From: Coprinellus micaceus
Lineage: Eukaryota; Basidiomycota; Agaricomycetes; Agaricales; Psathyrellaceae
DNA length: 64,000 bases
Reading direction: 5' to 3'
Assembly: GCA_951394405.1 (NCBI GenBank)
Contig: OX596338.1
Coordinates: 2,232,001 to 2,296,000, forward strand
The notes below the pieces were generated by a model. That model saw only the letters and a program-made list of their open reading frames with translations. It had not been told where the DNA came from and did not search any database. Shown here in pieces: positions 13,122 through 28,674 of this stretch; position 1 is the stretch's first letter, and the number at the start of each line of letters is the position of its first letter. Position numbers and translations under genes: made by a program.

Positions 13122-13256
13122 GAAGGCCTGTGCATGGAAGATGAGATTGAAGTGTGGACATTCGCAGCATGGCAGTGTGCTATTTATAGCGTGGGAGATC
13201 ACAAATGATGCCCCTCTCAACCATCCAGAAATTTCTGAACTTGTATTCAACCCTCA
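13122..13256. promoter_or_regulatory. Shared divergent promoter, Trs130/Rrp3
   Basis: Only 135 bp separate the two divergent start codons, so both genes must initiate from this interval or overlap each other's 5' ends. No clear TATA box is visible, which is usual for housekeeping fungal promoters. Inferred from position alone. Confidence 0.55.
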
Positions 13257-14700
13257 ATGCCTTCCCCAGAAGTCGCCAGTACCTCCAAGGCCCCATCTCC
13301 GGCACCGGAGGGAGAAAAGAGTGGAGATCCTCCGAATGCAACCTTCAAATCCCTCGGCCTTATCGACCCTCTCCTCGACGCTCTCAACAATCTGAACTTC
13401 AAGACACCCACCGAAATCCAGCAGGAATCTCTCCCTCATGCATTGGAAGGGCGAGATATCATCGGCGTTGCTGCTACTGGCTCTGGAAAGACCGCTGCAT
13501 TTGCATTACCTATCCTCCAAAAGCTCTGGGAAGAGCCCAAGGGTCTTTTCGCGTGCGTCCTTGCCCCCACTCGTGAACTGGCCTATCAAATCTCGCAACA
13601 GTTCGAAGCTCTGGGTGCTACCATGGGTGCTCGATGCACCGTAATAGTTGGTGGAATGGATATGCCGACCCAATCCATTGCGCTGGCTAAGAGGCCGCAT
13701 GTTGTGGTCGCAACACCTGGACGTCTACTGCAACATCTAGAGGAGACCAAAGGGTTCAGTTTGCGAACCCTCAAATTTTTGGTGCGTCGCGAGTACTATC
13801 CTGCCATGCTCGTTACTAACTCTTCATCAGGTTTTGGATGAAGCTGATCGTCTTCTCGACATGGACTTTGGCCCTGCCATTGACAAAATCCTCAAACTGA
13901 TACCCAGAGAACGCACCACATATCTCTTCTCCGCGACAATGACTTCAAAGGTGCAAAAACTTCAACGAGCAAGTTTGGTCAACCCAGTACGAGTAGAAGT
14001 GTCCGGAAAGTACCAAACCGTATCGACCCTCCTGCAGCATTACCTCCTCACACCACTTAAGGACAAGGTCGTCCTCCTCGTATACCTGGCCAACTCTATG
14101 GCCAACAACTCCATTATCATCTTTACCAGGACGGTGCGCGATGCTCGCCTGCTCTCCATCATTCTCCGTACTCTCGGCTTCCCTGCTGTGCCACTACACG
14201 GCCAACTCAGCCAGAGTCAACGGTTAGGCGCTCTTGGAAAGTTCAAGGGTGGAGGTCGCAAGATCCTCGTCGCCACCGACGTTGCCAGTCGTGGTTTGGA
14301 TATTCCCTCCGTCGACATTGTCATCAACTACGATATCCCTACCCACTCGAAAGATTACATCCATCGAGTTGGACGTACGGCGCGTGCGGGACGTGCAGGG
14401 AAAGCCATCACCCTCGTCACTCAGTACGATGTTGAACTCTTGCAGCGGATAGAAAAGGTCGTTGGGAAGAAAATGGATGCCTGGCCCACGGACGACGAGG
14501 AGGTTGCGCTGTTGAAGGAGCGCGTGCACGAGGCAGAGAGGTTGGCGATCAACGAGATCAAAGACCAGGACGCGAAGGGTGGTGGATCGAATCGGAAGAG
14601 GAGAAGGGAGGGCGGTGGAGGAGCCGACGATAGGGATCGGGATGATGATGTCGTGGAGGCCGGGATGCCGACCATGAAGCCTAAAAAGAGTAGACGCTGA
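13257..14700 (+). CDS. RRP3: ATP-dependent rRNA helicase Rrp3 (DEAD-box, DDX47-like)
   Basis: Join of 13257-13781 and 13831-14700, 464 residues, one 49-bp intron (GTGCGT...CAG) placed inside the DEAD-motif region. All helicase motifs are visible: Q motif (FKTPTEIQQ), Walker A ATGSGKT at 73-79, APTRELA, TPGR, DEAD at 178-181, SAT at 209-211, then [19 protein letters not shown] and [11 protein letters not shown]. The C-terminal tail is basic and rich in Gly and Asp, with KKSRR at the end, consistent with nucleolar location. The length and the [19 protein letters not shown] start match the Rrp3/DDX47 branch, which acts in 35S pre-rRNA processing and 40S subunit assembly. The frame is intact. The start was chosen as the first ATG in frame, 135 bp from the divergent Trs130. 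Confidence 0.95.
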
Positions 14701-16391
14701 GGGGCAAGCATCGCCCACCCTAGGGTGAGTCTGTTTCGAAAACGTCCGCTCAAGCGGGGACCGACAAACTTCATATTAGGATATTAACTACGACACGAAC
14801 GAGTTGTTAACTGCCGCTTGGCATATCTTCCCGTCTGGGTTGGGTTGTTTGCAACGCATTCCACGGGAAATCGAATCGGAAATATTAGGAAGGATGTGAG
14901 CACCATTGCCATCCAGCACATCAGGGGTAAAGGCTTCCCCATTGTCTGTGAGACTTACATGGGTCGACTTGCGGTCCTCTATCACTTTGGCTTGATCACC
15001 ACCTTTACGCCTTGCTTGACCCTCACAGTGCTGATTTTGACCACATTCCCTGCTCTTGACACCGGGGATATTAGTTACTACGCGTCAGCAGTATGGAAAT
15101 TTCACACCGACCCTGCTGACACTGTAGGCATGTGTTCTGTGTAAGGTGGTGCTGGAGAAGAAGGTTTGCTGCGGTCTCAATCCGCACTCCACTGCCTCAT
15201 ATACGTGGCATGCCTCTGTCACGCTGTGTCCTGCAGGCATCCATATGTGAGTGGTCATTCCTACTCCACTCCAAGATCGGGACAAAGGCTCCTCCTTATA
15301 GCACCTGTTACACAGCACCACCCACCCACCACAGATCGCTCACTTACGCATATACTACTGAAATTGAGGCATGTAAACACCGGAGCCCAGAACATGCACT
15401 TGGCACCAGCAGCAGTAATTTAAACAGGACCCCCCGGACTTGCGATAAACCCAAACACTGCTTCACTGCGCTCAACAGGACGCGAAGATATCCGTAGGAT
15501 CTGAAATTCCAGACATATGTGCAAACTCCTGCGCCTCGCAAAAACGCGGCCACCGCATGCTCAGGTGCATTGAATTGCTACAGGCTGCAGCATGGACTTG
15601 GGAGAGCCGCCGCTCCAGTTCTGCAGCAAGGCGTAGACCCCAAGGTAGTGTATGCCCGCGGAAATGGAAGACGCCAAAAAGAGCTTCAATGGCCGTTGCG
15701 CGTCCCTATCGCGGATATCCAATTTCGCGGCGAAGAATACAGCGTGCCTCTTGAGGAACTGAACGTAAGGGAGTGTCAGTCAGCCTTTCAGGCCTGTTGG
15801 GGGTGCGCCACAGATTGTGGGCGCACATCCACTCGTCTCATCATCTGGTGCCGGGTATTCCTGCGAAGGTCTCGGCACTTGACCTTGATAAGTGCATGAA
15901 AGCGGAAAGGTTTCAACGTTCAACCCCCATAAGTAATTTGTGCCAGTATAAATAACCACAAATGATGCAAATAGTGGCGGGCATTCTCTCCTGGCTCGGA
16001 TAGCCCAAGGCAAGAGGTGACGCCGATTCAGATCACAGGAGGAATAATCATGGCAACCAAGGTAGCTGCTCGTAACCCCTTGAATAGGGAAATTGTGGGC
16101 ATGTGCTCGCTTACGTTGGAGAACTTCCCCGTACTAATTATTGGCCCTCGGTCAAGTATGGTAGAGAGAACGAGCGGCGAATTACATAGCGTTCTTCTCT
16201 TGTTTCAGGTTGATATGATTTGATACAAATGGCATGACCGTCATCGAGCAAGTGAAGATTCCCAACACGACGGGCGCTTAACCTTCAAACCCCGCTTCAA
16301 ACAGCGAAGCCTGGTGGTGATGATCGGACAACACATGACTGGCAGTGAGTTCGTTGTGTGGGTCCACTTTCGTTTCATGCCTTCGACCACC
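14701..16391. other. Intergenic region, no supported gene
   Basis: I found no recognisable domain on either strand. There are short open frames around 14800-15550, but their translations lack conserved motifs and they have no consistent splice-site chain. The last few hundred bases (about 16200-16390) are probably the promoter and 5' leader of the NYN gene. Confidence 0.45.
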
Positions 16392-18866
16392 ATGACCAAC
16401 ACGCCCACCGATGTAGCTATCTTTTGGGACTTTGGTAGGTCGCCTGCGACTTCACGAGGATCATCGAGTCGTGAGGGGGCTTACGCGGTGACCGTTCGCT
16501 ACCCTTAATCGACAGATAGTTGCCCTGCGAGCCCCAGCTCGTCTGGATACTCCGTGGTGGACGACATCCGGAACTTGGCGCTGCGGTTTGGTCTTATCAA
16601 GTCCTTCAAGGCGTACCTCACAGTGTCCGACCACCAATCCAGTGTTGCCAGCAACACCTCCCGCCCTGTTACTCTTCGTTCTGAGCTTCAATCGTCTGGA
16701 GTGTCATTGACGGATGTCCCTTACGGAAGGGATGCTGTTGGGAAGATGCTACTGGGTATGTCGCCAATACCCATTCACTGTTATCGGCAGCACCCTTCTC
16801 GCTAACCCACGGTACGTTCAGTCGACATGCTAGCCTATGCGTTCGACAGGTCGCCTGCCGACATCGTTCTTGTCATTATTACGGCAGACCATACCCATGC
16901 CTATGGACTCTCAGTTCTTCGAATGAGGAGCTACCGGATAGCCCTCCTGACACCGGACAGAATTGCAAGTTCGGCCCTGATATCGCAAGTCACTGTGACC
17001 TACAATTGGACCTACAACGAGATTGGTGACGATACCCTTCAGCCTCCCCCATCGCCGCGCATCAGCTCTAGGGGGAAGGAGAAGGCCCGGAGTAAGGAGG
17101 GGGGATGCGAGCGTACTGCGACAGACTATGGGGTATCGTCAACACAACAAGCGCCCAACGCAGGCATATCTTGTTCAACTAATAAGGCGTCGGAATCCGA
17201 TGGAACAAAGCCGTCTCACCATATGGACTTGACAGAAGTCAGTCTCGCGGACTATCTACCTGCGGCTCCGCTGGCACAGGAATGCACGAAACTTGAAGAG
17301 CAGGCTTCCCCGGACGCGACGGGACTCAAAGCCGTGGAGGGTCTGAATGCATTCGAGGAAGACGATATTGTCTTCAGTGTCCCGGACAGTGACGATGAAG
17401 ACGACGTTGCAGCTGCAATCTCCTTGTCAGAAGCAGAACACGAGGCGGAGCTTCTCAGGCAAGAGGAAAAGGATATGGAAAGAGCCCTAGCCCAGTCGAT
17501 GTTGGATATCGCAGCGTCTGGAAATGTTGGTGGTGATGCTCTGGATGGCCCTGTTGCCACGAGTTCCAAAGTCACATTAGAATCAGATCCAGAAAATATC
17601 CACCAACTAGAACTTAGTCAACCCCCTTCGCCCGGGCTCCCCGCACAAGGTGCACCTCCTGAAGAACCTCCTGCATACACCGCACGACATTATAACCCGC
17701 CTTCTCCCCATTTTATGCAACCGTCTGAATTATCAACCTCGTCACATTCTCCATCGAGTTCCGTATCTACGGTCTCAAGCACTTCAAAATCCGGATCATC
17801 TTTAACTCAACCCTCCTTCAGGCCTACATTCATTCAGGAGTCTGAGCTCCTCGAGCATCCGAGGAGCACCTCATCTCCAGTCATTTCACCGGTAACGGAG
17901 CCCTCACCATCCCACATCAACACATCTGCAGAATCTACCCCTCCTTTGGCTTCCAGCGAACCGGACGCCTCTGGGCGGGCCTCCCCATTGCGCGATACCC
18001 TGGAGCCCACACAGACCTCTCCCCCGACCACCACACGCTCTGATACCAAGGTCCCAGTCCACTACCAGGTTCTCCTGGATGTAATGGGGGAATACCGCGA
18101 GGCAGGAGTGGTCAGTGTAAGGCGTGCTTTCCTTGGCGAAATTTTACCCAAACGCCAGCCAAATATCTACGCACAGGCTGGTGTTGATGGGACTGGGAAG
18201 CCACTGAAAAGCTACGTCGACAATGCCATTGCTGCTGGCATTCTGGTGCGGGAATCGGAGGAGAATGTTTCTTTGGCCTCTGCCTACATCCAGCCGGTCC
18301 GGGTCCCAAAACCAAGCACGCCTGGGCCATTCCAAACGACGCCCGTCGCAAGCGCCCATCGCTCTGCTTCGGAAAGAAAGGGAGTCCCGTCTCACTTTGG
18401 AGTACTTTTGGACGTGATGGAAGAGCTTCGCGACGAAGGTCAGGTCACTAGCGTGAGCCGTGGGTATCTGGGTTATATCCTGCCTCAGAGACAGCCCGAC
18501 GTCTATAACCTCGCTGGTGTCGCGAGTGCAAGCAAACCCTCGAGGAAATACATCGACACCGCGGTCAGCCTTGGCCTCGTCCTGCGCGAGTCTGACGAGT
18601 ATGTGACGCTCCCCACACCCCGGATTCCGCCGCATTTCATAACCCTTGTGCTTTTTATGAGAGAGCAACACGCAGCAGAGGCGGAGTCGGTTAGGCGGAT
18701 GACATTGGGCGCCGAACTTCCCAAGCGAGACGCCAACGTTTATGCATACGCTGGACTTGGTGCAGCTTCGAAGCCCTTGAAGAAATACGTGGACGCTGCA
18801 ATCAATGCAGGTATCTTAGTTCGTGTCACAGAGGAACATGTCTCCCTGGAACAATCGTACCGTTAA
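16392..18866 (+). CDS. NYN-domain (MARF1/limkain-like) RNA-binding protein with three LOTUS-like repeats
   Basis: Join of 16392-16434, 16516-16755 and 16822-18866, 775 residues. The N-terminal ~150 residues form a NYN (PIN-like ribonuclease) domain: DVAIFWDFDSC at 7-17, SELQSSGVSLTDV, KMLLVDMLAYAFD (D96) and VLVIITADHTHAY (D117). A low-complexity, acidic and Ser/Pro-rich linker of some 350 residues follows. The C-terminus carries three tandem copies of a ~73-residue module (about 507-580, 617-691, 698-770) with a shared pattern: VR.. LG..LP.R..N.Y..AG....K.L..Y.D.A...G.LVRE...VSL, which I take for OST-HTH/LOTUS-like winged helices. In animals this architecture (MARF1) binds and cleaves RNA. 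Fungal function is unknown. Both introns have standard ends (GTAGGT, GTATGT). The second acid of the GDxDF-type motif is replaced by Thr119, so catalysis may be weak or absent. Confidence 0.85.
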
Positions 18867-19485
18867 ATAATCCCAAGCCCATGTCATCACGCACAGGACA
18901 ACACTGGCAGTGCGCAATAAATAGTTATTGAAAGCACGGACGGAATGAGAATGAGTTGACAAGTTCTAGGTAGGTCAATGTAGTGTTACACATGGGAAAA
19001 GGAGGGCGAAGAATAGTAGGAAAGTGGGTTCGAAGGAGGCGGTTGGTCAGGCCCGACACAGGTGACGGTGGACAAACCGAGAAAGGGCTTCAGTGTGGGG
19101 AAACCGAGATGATAGCCTCAACATCAACGAGCGGGCCTTGCGGAATAGGTGAATGAGGTGTAGGATAGGCGGACGGAGAGGGTCGAAAGGTATGTGCATG
19201 GATAAACGCAAAACAGCAAACAATGGATGAGTGATATAGCACCATGAGATCGTCGAGTGTCATCAAGATCAGTAGCGGAAGGGAGCATGAGTTGTGGATG
19301 AGGGCTAGGTTCAAGGGAGGGAGGGGGAAACAGGCAGGGTATAGCCAATGGGGGCCTGTTTAGTGTAGTCCGCGTTTGGTTACGGGTGGGCGTCCTACGG
19401 AGCGATTGGGAATGGCATCGACGGAAGTACTCTATGACGAACTGGAGAGGAGTCAATATCGACGGAGAACGCGTGGGATGTACCG
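18867..19485. other. Convergent 3' intergenic region
   Basis: This separates the 3' ends of the NYN gene (+) and Sip5 (-). AATAAATAG-like words near 18915 suit a polyadenylation region. No gene is seen. Confidence 0.5.
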
Positions 19486-21227
19486 TTACCTTGTAGGCTC
19501 TCTCGGGGTAGTCGTACCGTCAGGGACTGGCAACGCACTCGGCGTTTCACCTTTTGCGATCGACCCATTGTGCGCAAGGAGGGGTTGCTGTCCGACCAAA
19601 TCCGGAGACGATGGCAGCTGGCCATAGAGGGGGCCGACTGAGGACGGGGAGGAGGTTGAGATTGAGGATTGGGGTAGCCGTCCAGTCAAAGACGAAAAGG
19701 AAGTAGCCATTGTGGAAGCGGCGGCCGATTGGGTGTCCTCACCTCCTTCTGGGTCGGCTGAGGGAATTGGGATTGACTCGGAAGAGGAGACAATGGGGGG
19801 CCGGGAGGAATTGAGGAAGGCGGAAGCGGTGCCTGATGATATGAAGGCGGCGTTCATCGTGCTGAACGGTGGTGGTGACCTGTTTACCAGTGAGTCTCTA
19901 ATAGGGGGTGTTCGACTGCGCGAAGGAGATCGAGACCTTGTTCCAGGCGAGAGCGCGGACGGAGTCGGTAAGGAAGGTCGGGGCAAGGTTGTTGAAGTGC
20001 CCTGGTCCGTCTGAGAAGGCAACCCCTGACCGGCAGCCACTCGTTCAGCTTCCTCCTTCTTTTTCTCCTCAGCCCCCTTCCTCTGGTGCTCTTCGTGGTC
20101 AATCAGTGATAATCGCATCGCTTCCATGAGCATTAACTAAAGCGACTTTTAGTAAAACAATGAGGACATAATCATGAAAAGACGTACCTCTTCCAAATCC
20201 TGTCCTGACACACCAACATACTGGCCACCTTCAGCATTGTCGCGCCTCCTCCTCCGGCTCCCCGTCCCAGGGTTCGCGCCACCTTCAGCTGCCTCCTCTG
20301 GGGTCTGAATCCTCCCAATGCCCACAGGGATTAGCCTGTCTCCCACTTGCCGCATGATGATTCTTCGGTTGGCACGTCGTGCAACAGCCGCCCTTACAGC
20401 CGCGAGCTTGGCCTCCCAGTCTGGTCGAATTTGATCTGTTGGAGATAGGTTGGCGACGAACAGTGTAGCGATGAAAGGAGAACAAACCTATGGTGACAAC
20501 CTCAGGACTGTCAGCGCTGTAGCTCTTCTGTCGCCGCTTGTGCGTTGGCACCGAAGACTGCTGTTGGGCACGCGCTACGTCCAACGGGCCCAACACAGGT
20601 GCCCCGTCGCTGCCGATTCCTCCACGCCATGTCGGAGGGGCGTAAACTATTCCAAAGTTATCCTGGACACAGTAAGGACAGGCGGCTGGTTCGGAGACAA
20701 GATGGGTCGTCGTTGGTTCAGCCCGCTTGATCTGAACAAAGCATTCTGTACATATTGCCTGGTCGCAACACCGTGAATGGTTGATATTGGGAGGGTAGTA
20801 CTGCAGTAGATGACGTAATGAAATTATAGGCAATGTCGAGGAGAATCGGAGGGGAACTGACCAGGAAGCAAATGGGACACTCGGTCGCGCCGCGATAGAC
20901 GGCAGCATCTGGTCTAAACTCCTTCCCTCCGCCTGGGCGCTTGCCATGGCCTGACCTAACAGAATCCCCACGAGCGGTAGTATCGTTATTGTTCTCGGAC
21001 GATTCAGGGGGTTCCTTTCGCGCTGCTAGGATCTGGTCGTCGTCCCAGGGCTCCTCGTACTCCTCCAAAGGCCGGTAGAAAGGAGCAAGCTTCCTTGCGA
21101 CGATAAGCTGAGTGACTATGGACTGATTCCAATCTCGTGGGCCGGTATAAACTCCTTGTGGCTGCAGCGAACCGTAATCGACCGTTTCTTCATGATGTCG
21201 GCCAGACGAGGACGAGGAGTTGCCCAT
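19486..21227 (-). CDS. SIP5: Sip5-like protein (Snf1-interacting, RING-like zinc finger)
   Basis: Complement join of 19486-20136, 20188-20435, 20488-20800 and 20862-21227, 525 residues with all phases consistent. The start MGNSSSSSGRHH carries a Gly2 that could be N-myristoylated. The conserved core is a cysteine-rich finger: ECPICFLYYPP ... SRCCDQAICTECFVQIKR ... ACPYCVQDNFG, followed by VYAPPTWR. This is the signature of the Sip5 family; yeast Sip5 interacts with Snf1 kinase and Reg1. A third exon carries PDWEAKLAAVRAAVARRANRR, then the acidic/basic region LMLMEAMRLSLIDHEEHQRK and a long Ser/Pro-rich tail. It is divergent from the SERCA gene with 454 bp between starts. The biochemical role in basidiomycetes is not established. 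Confidence 0.9.
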
Positions 21228-21681
21228 GGCGGCGGCGGGAGAGAGAGCGACGGGCTTGAACGTCGAGGACAATTAAAGGAGTATGTAGACCGCAGCAATA
21301 TTCGGGCGAAACAGCCTGACTCAAGGCAATCACCTGTGTTATTCCTTATTTGTAGGCTGTGGCGCCAGGGGCTGAGCCAATACGGCCAAGACAGTTGGCA
21401 GTATGTATTCATTCAGGGACAAGAAACGACTACAACGCTCTTTTGGCTCCTCAGTATCCAATTTGTATTGACAGGGCCGACCGGTTTAAATGTGACCCCC
21501 TCGACGCCGCAGCCTCAACGGACTCCGGAGAGAGCACCCGCCAACAGCCACGTCACTTTCGCACGTTTCTAAAAGATGAGGCGCATCTTTCTCAACGTTT
21601 CTCCTCCCCAAAGATACCATTTCTCTCTCCTGGACCGCCATACACCCTCTCACAGAACCAGCTTGATTGTTGGTTTTCTCG
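21228..21681. promoter_or_regulatory. Divergent promoter region, Sip5/SERCA
   Basis: The 454 bp between the two start codons must hold the 5' ends of both genes. Short pyrimidine-rich tracts occur near 21590-21630, ahead of the SERCA ATG. No specific factor site was recognised. Confidence 0.45.
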
Positions 21682-25202
<3,521 letters not shown>

Positions 25203-26679
25203 GCTTCGCCCTCATTTCCCCCACTTGTTGTACGTATGAAACACGATGATGTGGGCGCCGTGGCTTGTGGGGTAATAACAGGCCCTCGAGTTCAATTTAC
25301 TCTAGTTTAATTGTGTAAGCCATACAGTGCCCCAGATCTTTATCTCCCCATGCGTCGAGGCCTGAAGCGAGCGTCCACTCACTGAAGTTCATTTAACTGC
25401 ACTCCCTGGAGGCGCAGGCCTGCAGGGTCGGATGGGGTGAGGTTGAAAGTTTTCAAGAGTCGAACCACTGTTAGGTAATCCACGCCCTCATCGCGTTTGT
25501 GCAATTGTCGCCTTGTTGCCTTTCTCCCACCTGCACAACGTCCATTGCTGACGGCACCGCCGCCCTCTTAATTTTCTGTGATTATCGACGACATCTTCCG
25601 GAAGAATCCAGAAGAATCCAGCGATATCGATTGAGTTTTTCATCGAGAACGCCAGTCCCGGAACCATCGAAGGCACCGAGCCCTCGATAACCCCATTCAG
25701 ACGAGTTGCTGTTACCCAGTTCCGTTTTCCTGACGTTTGTCCGAGGGGGGCCTTTTGCGCGGTGCGACGGGGTCTGAGGGGGAGCCCTGCTTCTGGATGC
25801 ACGTCGCTCGTCACAACTGCACACATACCCTGAACCCATTAGGGCCACGCACCATCCGCGTTCTTGAGAACCGTTGTGGTTCATTTCCGTTCGCAACGTG
25901 CTGGTCTGTTTCCCTTTGTTTCTTGACAACCTATCGGATATAACTTGGAACAAATGGTGGGAGAGGCGGACTTGAGGCAATTTGACGTGCCTCGCGCCTT
26001 TCGCCACCAGTCGGTGGGTCCCCGGGAGAAAGTCTCCTGGATACCCTTCGTTCTGCCGTAGCTTTCGTCACAACTGACACAGCCAGGCGCGTTCGTCACT
26101 TCGGATTTTTCGCCCGGAGCGACGAAGTCTGAACGCTCAGTAGCCTATTGGCCGCCACCCTCACCACATTCCGGCACGGTCTTTCCATATATTAAGAAGC
26201 GAACCGCGCCGTTCGCCTTGAGGCAAACGCCGTTTCAGTTGCAAGGCGTCCGCATCCGCTTGCTGATTCTCAGCACTCATTTGTTGTTTTGATCTTCTTC
26301 CGTTTGCTATATAGTTGTTGTCAGCACGGTTCATTTCTAGTTGGCATCTTTGGCCTCCGGCCCAGTCGCTAGACCTTGCACGCGACGCGCCGCGAGTTTT
26401 GGTTTTTCCTTCTCTCGACTGTGCGTATAGGTTTACGTATAAAAGGGCGTTGTCCCCAGAAATCTGCCCTGAGAATCAGGACGCCTCCCCCCTGCCCGTC
26501 GCCTGTGTACCCATCCCCCGGTTCCTTTTCTCCACTCCAATCCCTCCCCGTCACTTTGTTCTCCCTCTCTCTCCCTCGCTACTCTATCTCTTTCATTTGG
26601 GTCTTCCCTTGCATTTGATTGATCGAGCCGAAGGCTCCACCATCGTCCCGTTCACCATAGTCAAATCCTCGCAACAACG
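25203..26679. promoter_or_regulatory. Intergenic region with TATA box and pyrimidine-rich promoter of beta-barrel gene A
   Basis: Between the SERCA stop and gene A. A TATAAAAG box lies at 26438-26445, about 235 bp before the ATG, and 26460-26660 is strongly CT-rich. CT-rich tracts near the start site are common in strongly expressed fungal genes. The rest of the stretch has no recognised gene. Confidence 0.5.
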
Positions 26680-27786
26680 ATGTTCAAAGGCAACATTTCT
26701 AGCTCATGGGCCCTGACGACCTCTGTCGTTCTTATGCTATTGTGCGCGTCTGTCGGCATTGTGTTGGCGGTCCCTCTCGCATCAGAGCGCTCGCTTGCCG
26801 AAATAAGCGCCAACTCAACTCGGCTAGCGAAGCGCTTTGATGGCGCTCGCTTTACTTTTTACGACGCTGGCTTGGGCGCGTGCGGGGAGGTCAATAGCAA
26901 TAGCGACTTTGTAAGTGCTCTAAACACTTTTCAGTCTCGGTCAGAGAACTTGGCGAATCCTTTTCTCAACCGTCATTCGCTGTCCAATTTGCTTTCATTA
27001 TGGTGTCGTACTTTCACCTGGCAAATGCTTCGAACCTCGGCCATGCACCGTCGGTCGTGCCTTGCACTCTACAGATCGTAGCCCTCAATATCGTGGTACG
27101 CCATCCCTTCAGCTATCATCTTCGCTCTTCGAATCTGACTTGTCCTCACATTTAGCAATGGGACAACAGGGCGCATTGCGGAGAGAGGATCACTATATCG
27201 TATGGTGGCAAGACGGCGACTGCGAGGATTACAGATCTTGTAAGTGGACAACACTGACTTGAGTTGCCACTATCGCGTATGCTGACGTCCAACTCCCATA
27301 TTACAGTGTCCTGGGTGCCCTTATGGCGGGCTCGATCTGTCAAGGGGTCTTTTCAGTTACTTTGCCTCACAAGACCTCGGGGTCATTCACGGAACCTGGA
27401 ACTTTGGTTCAGGCGGAGGAGGCTCTGCCCCTCGCCCGACCACAACAACCACGAGGCGCACGACAACCACACCCTCACCCACCACGCGATCGTCCACAGC
27501 ACGCCCCCACTCAACGACATCGAAGTCTACCCGACCTTCGCCGACACCAAGCTCCACTCATACTACTACTCCCAGAACGCGGTCTTCAACAACATCGACG
27601 AGCACGCCTTCTTCAGCGAACAGCACTGCTGCTCTACTCGAACCTACGCCATCTCCCGCGTCCTCGGCAAGTAGGGACGGTCAGATCAACCCCGATGCTC
27701 TACAGAAGCTTAGCTTTATATTGCTAAAACTCGGAGCGATGATCGCCAACTTTGCGAAGGAGACTGAGCAGCTGGGCACATTTTGA
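26680..27786 (+). CDS. Secreted double-psi beta-barrel (expansin/RlpA-like) protein, gene A
   Basis: Join of 26680-26910, 27075-27095, 27156-27239 and 27307-27786, 271 residues. A hydrophobic signal peptide occupies about 1-34, and LAKR at 49-52 is a likely Kex2-type processing site. The barrel domain starts at FTFYDAGLGACG, continues through the VALN microexon and CGERITISYGGKTATARITD, and closes with CPGCPYGGLDLSRGLFSYFA (C113 onward) and GVIHGTWNF. The Asp in GLDLS corresponds to the conserved acid of barwin/expansin/loosenin proteins. A Thr/Ser/Arg-rich linker of some 80 residues precedes a short amphipathic C-terminal tail (LSFILLKLGAMIANF). First of four tandem paralogues and the most divergent: it lacks the first intron of B-D and has a longer intron 1 (164 bp). 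Probably acts in the wall or extracellularly; activity unproven. Confidence 0.85.
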
Positions 27787-28674
27787 GCCGGACCTCGTCG
27801 TTTACAGCCACTAGCCGGTATCGCACCGGACTAGTGAGCGCGGGAACAGGCGCCTATACATTCCATGAAATCATGTCGTGGATCCCACAACCATAGACTC
27901 GCTGGAGTTACCATTCCTGGAGACAAATTTTCAACCCTCCGCGCATGCCCTCACTTTATGCCCTCATCTCCTGCTTGTGGTTCAGCTTTGAATTCTCGTG
28001 TTTCATCGTTCTGCATCATTTCGGCATCATGATACTTCTCTCTGCATCCTATTTATACCACCTGCTCTCTATTGACCCGCACCCCCTCTTTATCGTCGTA
28101 TAGCTCACTGGCTGGAGCGTTCGTTTTGTGTTGCCTGGCAACTTGTATCCTCACTTGTATTTTCCGTGTTTGCCGTCTCGTCTTCCCCATGATTCCCCAT
28201 AGATCCGCCGCATGTAGGAAACCTGTATTCAATACAACCGTCATACTATATGTACAATAGATGCTAGACTGTCCTATAGAACTCCTCCTACCCCTGCCTC
28301 TGGGGTTGACGTCGAGAGTAAGTATCTCTCTCACTCCGAGTAAGTTCACCTGTCGCAACAATCCGCACAAGAGTTGTCAGATGCATGTGATGGAAACATT
28401 GTAGGGTCATGCCAAGTGATTTCTCGGTGTTGTTGCTTCCGCTAAGGGACGGATGGTGGCGGTTGCTTTCACACAGGCCTACTTGGCACCCTTGATTTTC
28501 CCTCTTCTTGCTCCCCACCGTTACATCGCTATTCTAGTCCCCTCAACGCCCTCACTGGGAAGTCCACTGACATCTCAGACGACGCTCTTTTCCATTCACA
28601 GTCTTTTCTACCTGTAATACCTCTACCGCTCCTCAAGAGCATTCAAGGAACCCTTCAAAGCCCCAGCAAAAACA
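27787..28674. other. Spacer between beta-barrel genes A and B
   Basis: No gene is seen in these 888 bp. The part from about 28560 to 28670 is pyrimidine-rich and likely the 5' leader and promoter of gene B. Confidence 0.5.

Noticed and set aside
20285..20971. Single long minus-strand frame through the Sip5 intron
   Set aside because: It reads through two introns and matches the Sip5 protein only in part; the spliced model fits the family better.
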